A DNA stretch of 54,797 bases, from contig JAHBVJ010000042.1 in assembly GCA_019637615.1 (NCBI GenBank), forward strand, positions 1 through 54,797, written 5' to 3'. Each line of letters starts with the position of its first letter. The stretch's first letter is position 1. The notes under the pieces were generated by a model. That model did no database searches, was not told where the DNA came from, and saw only the letters and a program-made list of their open reading frames with translations. A program made the translations under genes and the position numbers. The stretch is from Anaerolineae bacterium. GTDB lineage: Bacteria; Chloroflexota; Anaerolineae; Aggregatilineales; UBA2796. Below are positions 51,793 to 54,797 of this stretch, one piece after another.

Positions 51793-52455
51793 CTAATCAA
51801 AGCTCACATGATCCTTAATGTGATGCTGTACGGCAAACGCCGCCGCTTCAGCGCGGTTGGAAAGTGTAAGTTTACTCAAGATACTGCTCACATAATTGCG
51901 AACGGTTCCTTCGCCCAGAAACAACCGCCCCGCAATCTCGCGGTTGGTCAAGCCATCAGAAATTAGCGAAAGAACGCGCAGTTCTTGCATCGACAAATCG
52001 GAAAAAACTGAGGCTTCCTTGGTTTTTTCTGTTTGCATCACTTCTCGAAAAACGAGCGAGGTCAACGTCGGGTCGAGGGCTGACTCCCCCCGCGCAACAG
52101 CCTCAATAGTATGCACCAGATCGTTGCTGCCGATACGCTTGAGGACGTAGCCTGAAGCGCCTGCACGGATGGCAGAAAACAGCAAGTCATCTTCTGCATA
52201 GGTGGTCAACATGACCACACGTGTATCGGGAAGTTGCGCTACAATTTCGCGGCACGCATCCACACCGGACATGCCGGGCATACGGATATCCATCACCACC
52301 ACATCGGGGCGCATGGAGATGGCTTTCTGGACGGCTTCTTCGCCATTCGACGCTTCGGCAACCACTTCCATTGTGGTATGCTGTTGCAGCAAGGCTTTGA
52401 TGCCCAGACGGACGACTTCGTGATCATCTGCGAGTAGAATTCGTATTTTGTTCAT
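51793..52455 (-). CDS. NarL/DevR-type response regulator
   Basis: A 220-residue regulator with a receiver (ILLADDHEVVRLG, Asp54 in VVMDIRMPGMSG, Lys in YVLKRIG) and a LuxR-type HTH (LSLISDGLTNREIAGRLFLGEGTVRNYVSSILSKL). The C-terminal helix is followed by SNRAEAAAFAV. The wording resembles mycobacterial DevR/DosR throughout. The start is the ATG at 52455; the frame is open much further upstream, into the kinase gene, which is not credible. It is divergent from its kinase, with only 15 bp between the two start codons. No ribosome-binding site is seen. Between this gene and lysR lies a 180-bp gap with nothing I can name. Confidence 0.92.
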   Translation of the reverse strand: MNKIRILLADDHEVVRLGIKALLQQHTTMEVVAEASNGEEAVQKAISMRPDVVVMDIRMPGMSGVDACREIVAQLPDTRVVMLTTYAEDDLLFSAIRAGASGYVLKRIGSNDLVHTIEAVARGESALDPTLTSLVFREVMQTEKTKEASVFSDLSMQELRVLSLISDGLTNREIAGRLFLGEGTVRNYVSSILSKLTLSNRAEAAAFAVQHHIKDHVSFD

Positions 52456-52470
52456 CTTGGTGACAGTTCT

Positions 52471-53637
52471 ATGACGATTAATTACGGTGATTCTAGCGCA
52501 TCTCAAGCAAAAATTGAGGCCCTTAGCGAAGCAATTCGCGCGGTGACCAGTGAAAACCTGAATCTTGACCAAACTTTGCGGCGTCTGGCGGAGATTGCGG
52601 CGCATCTTGTCAATGCTCGTTATGCAGCGTTGGGCGTCCCTGACGACCGTGGCGGTTTGGAAAATTTCTTTACCTACGGCATGAGCGAAAAGCAGCTCAG
52701 TCATATGGATCATTTGCCATTGGGCGCTGGTTTGTTGGGATCGCTACTCAAAAGCCCCGACGCGATCCGGTTGGATAATATGCGCGGCGATTCGCGGTCA
52801 GCGGGCTTTTGCGCGGGACACCCCCGCATGACGAGTTTCCTCGGCGTACCAATCATCAGCAAGGGAAAATGCCTCGGCAGCTTGTACCTGTGCGATCGGA
52901 TGGACGACCAACCTTTCACTGAAGATGACGAGCGCATGGTTGGCCTATTGGCAGGTCATGCCGCTGTCGCCATCGAAAACGCACACCTTTCCGATCAACT
53001 GCGCCGCTTGGCCGTACTGAGTGAACGCGACCGCATCGCGATGGAACTTCACGACGGCATTATACAGCAAATTTACGCCATCGGGCTGCAATTGGAAATC
53101 ACGCGCACCTCGTCATCGCTTGCCGATCCGGTAGATATGCAGCTCAAGTCGGTTGGCGGCAACCTTAACAAGGTGATCGAAGACCTGCGCCGTTATATCC
53201 TCGATCTGAAAACTGGTCTGGATAAGACGGTGTCGCTGACGGAGCAGTTGGATGAGCTGGCAGACGGATTCCGAGGAATTTCCTCCGCGCAGTTGACGAT
53301 CAGCATTGTGCCGAATTATCTGAATTTGAGCGATGATGACATTCATGCCGTCACCCAGATCGCCCGTGAATGCTTCTCCAATATCGTACGGCACGCGCAG
53401 GCTACCAAGGTCGAGCTTGAACTGCGCCAAACGCCGTCGTACACCACGTTGCAGATTACGGATAACGGGCACGGCTTTGACGCGGAAAAAGCCTATAAGG
53501 GACGCGGCCTTAAAAATATGCGCCAGCGTATCGAGGATTTGGGCGGAGAGTTTCACCTCGCGAGCCGCCCCGGTACTGGCACTGTCATCTCTGTAAAACT
53601 TCCTACCTCATATGACATTCAACGAGGGGACGAGTGA
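52471..53637 (+). CDS. Soluble GAF histidine kinase (DevS/NarX-like)
   Basis: A 388-residue cytoplasmic kinase with no membrane helix. One GAF domain (about 20-175) has a DevS-like stretch RLDNMRGDSRSAGFCAGHP followed by MTSFLGVPI. The His in that stretch stands about where the proximal heme ligand of mycobacterial DevS lies, so heme or redox sensing is possible but unproven. HisKA_3 follows with the phospho-His in AMELHDGIIQQIYAIGLQLE, then HATPase (ARECFSNIVRHAQA, DNGHGFD, GRGLKNMRQR). It pairs with the adjacent response regulator. Confidence 0.92.
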   Translation: MTINYGDSSASQAKIEALSEAIRAVTSENLNLDQTLRRLAEIAAHLVNARYAALGVPDDRGGLENFFTYGMSEKQLSHMDHLPLGAGLLGSLLKSPDAIRLDNMRGDSRSAGFCAGHPRMTSFLGVPIISKGKCLGSLYLCDRMDDQPFTEDDERMVGLLAGHAAVAIENAHLSDQLRRLAVLSERDRIAMELHDGIIQQIYAIGLQLEITRTSSSLADPVDMQLKSVGGNLNKVIEDLRRYILDLKTGLDKTVSLTEQLDELADGFRGISSAQLTISIVPNYLNLSDDDIHAVTQIARECFSNIVRHAQATKVELELRQTPSYTTLQITDNGHGFDAEKAYKGRGLKNMRQRIEDLGGEFHLASRPGTGTVISVKLPTSYDIQRGDE

Positions 53638-53711
53638 TCATCTTCACTAGTGTTGCCTTGTCGTTCTAAACGACAATAGCACTCAAATACGGGGTAGCAG
53701 GAGACAAGATC

Positions 53712-53984
53712 ATGTCAACGTCACTGGCGAACCAGTCCACTCTGTTTCAGAGCGGGCAGATCATTCCATTGAGCCATCTCTATGAAATGGTCGGCGCGAC
53801 TGATTACCTCGGCAAACGCAAAATTCGCCTATTTCTGAAGACCAACGACAGATTTCCTGAGTACGAAGGTCGCGAAGTATGCTGGCGCATGAGCACCCTT
53901 GAGAATGGGGATTCAAACGATGATAATCAAGCAAATATCAATCCCAGTATCGCAGTTGGGCGAGTCTCAACCTATGTCGGCTGA
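53712..53984 (+). CDS. Small protein of unknown function before phoU
   Basis: A 90-residue polypeptide (MSTSLANQSTLFQSGQIIPL...). Its start is well supported by AGGAG eight bases upstream. The middle is basic (TDYLGKRKIRLFLKTNDRFPEY) and the end polar (NGDSNDDNQANINPS). I recognise no family. It overlaps the likely phoU start by 11 bases, suggesting coupling. The C-terminal third lies over the alternative N-terminal frame of phoU, so the true 3' end depends on which start phoU uses. Confidence 0.55.
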   Translation: MSTSLANQSTLFQSGQIIPLSHLYEMVGATDYLGKRKIRLFLKTNDRFPEYEGREVCWRMSTLENGDSNDDNQANINPSIAVGRVSTYVG

Positions 53985-54633
53985 TTACGGGCTTGACCTG
54001 TCACTATTGAGCGTCAAACAGGGCTTGATCGAATTAGCGACCATGACCGAAAACGGCATGGTTGCCAGCTCACGGTCACTTGCCTCTGGCGATGTCAGTT
54101 TGGCCCAAGACGTCAATACGGGTGACGCAGACATCAATCGGTTCCGGTTCGAGCTGGAAGAGCACTGCTACCGCGTTCTACGCTCACAGCCGCTTAATGA
54201 ACGGGAATTTCGGCAAGTAGTAGGCACACTTAAGGTTGCCACAAATTTGGAGCGTGTGGGGGATTACGCGGCAGACATCGCATTCCAAGTGCGTAACTGC
54301 CCACGCATATCCATGCTCAAAGAGCAGCTTGTGCCTATCTTGCAAATGGCAGAGATCGCCCAAGAGCTGGTCATGGAGTCGGTGAACGCGTACTTGAACA
54401 GCAATGAGCAGTTGGCGGAAAGCATTGTCCGCCGTGATCGTGAAATGGACGATCTCAATGAGCAGGTGTTGTTCAGCGCCATCGCTGCTTACCAAAAAGA
54501 TCACGATGATGCGGTGCTGCTGGCGCTCCTAACCATTGCGCGGGATTACTTACGTATGGGCGAACGCAGTGCCAACATTTGCGAACGTGCCATTTATATC
54601 GCGACGGGGGAACTTAAAGAGTTCCGACGCTGA
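53974..54633 (+). CDS. phoU: PhoU-like phosphate regulator
   Basis: A 219-residue all-helical PhoU, two three-helix repeats. Each repeat carries the metal-binding pattern: TLKVATNLERVGDYAADIAF in the first and TIARDYLRMGERSANICERAIYI in the second. PhoU normally restrains the phosphate two-component system together with the PstSCAB importer, neither of which is in the window. I prefer the ATG at 53974 for family-like length; an ATG at 53899 in frame would add 25 residues. It follows the DevRS-like pair and the small gene at 53712. A terminator lies 100 bp downstream. Confidence 0.9.
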   Translation: MSADYGLDLSLLSVKQGLIELATMTENGMVASSRSLASGDVSLAQDVNTGDADINRFRFELEEHCYRVLRSQPLNEREFRQVVGTLKVATNLERVGDYAADIAFQVRNCPRISMLKEQLVPILQMAEIAQELVMESVNAYLNSNEQLAESIVRRDREMDDLNEQVLFSAIAAYQKDHDDAVLLALLTIARDYLRMGERSANICERAIYIATGELKEFRR

Positions 54634-54733
54634 TACCTAGCGTCTTGTTGTTGTACGTATCACTTCCCTGTCATTGTTCAGACGTGTCCTAATCCCATCC
54701 ATCCAAACGCAATGACACCATTGGTTTTTATGA

Positions 54734-54756
54734 GGGCGGATCTACCCGCCCTTTTT
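54734..54756 (+). terminator. Intrinsic terminator after phoU
   Basis: GGGCGG (54734-54739), loop ATCTAC, CCGCCC (54746-54751), then TTTTT. The last 40 bases of the window show nothing else. Confidence 0.85.
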
Positions 54757-54797
54757 GTTGTTTCACTCAACCGGGGTTGATTCGGCATCAAAAAAGC

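Overview
The window looks like chromosomal DNA of a moderately GC-rich bacterium of the phylum Chloroflexota, probably class Anaerolineae. This is an inference. It rests on secreted proteins with Thr/Pro (TPTP-type) linkers, a Ser/Thr kinase with C-terminal SH3b domains, DUF4129, many exported WD40-like (PD40) propellers, and two sugar ABC importers encoded without their own ATPase. I see no rRNA, tRNA, CRISPR array, transposase, integrase or phage gene.

Layout. (1) 0-1 kb: end of a membrane-protein/DUF4129 operon. (2) 1.2-14.7 kb, carbohydrate cluster A: GH78 alpha-L-rhamnosidase, cupin phosphoglucose isomerase, an exported propeller, a binding protein-MalF-MalG importer followed by an HExxH protein, an aldo/keto reductase, an MFS transporter and a DeoR regulator. 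(3) 15.2-21.7 kb: propeller lipoprotein, SmpB, tail-specific protease, zinc-ribbon membrane protein and processive GT2. (4) 22-27.3 kb: LysM protein, ornithine-type decarboxylase, MORN-like protein, MerR plus aldo/keto reductase, TatD. (5) 27.7-39.9 kb: eukaryotic-type Ser/Thr kinase, hydrolase and dehydrogenase pair, pterin dehydratase, a MarR regulator with a divergent flavin monooxygenase, an orphan metal-binding protein, a propeller-SH3b protein, and small membrane proteins. (6) 40.1-49.2 kb, carbohydrate cluster B: GH30, MalG, MalF, binding protein, and a 1228-residue one-protein signalling system made of a LacI-type sugar sensor, histidine kinase, two receivers and an AraC DNA-binding domain. 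(7) 49.4-54.8 kb: exported protein, rhodanese/LysR pair, a DevR/DevS-like two-component pair, and PhoU.

The two sugar clusters share a plan. Each binding-protein gene is followed by a hairpin and then two permease genes. The glycosidases lack signal peptides, which suggests import of oligosaccharides and cytoplasmic hydrolysis, with ATPase supplied from elsewhere.

The strongest unexplained signal is a pair of intergenic elements of about 350 bp in opposite orientation (14790-15145 and 27310-27670). Both start with the same near-consensus sigma-70 promoter. They are colinear, and about 89% identical over a gap-free 161-nt core by my hand alignment. The core is packed with the octamer CCGATCAT in both orientations and a long foldback. 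Neither copy shares an open reading frame with the other. They may be paralogous structured RNAs or a promoter-linked protein-binding array. Other regulatory finds are a shared MarR-type palindrome at two transcription units, a textbook 19-bp-spacer MerR promoter giving a probably leaderless mRNA, and a LacI-type palindrome in front of importer B.
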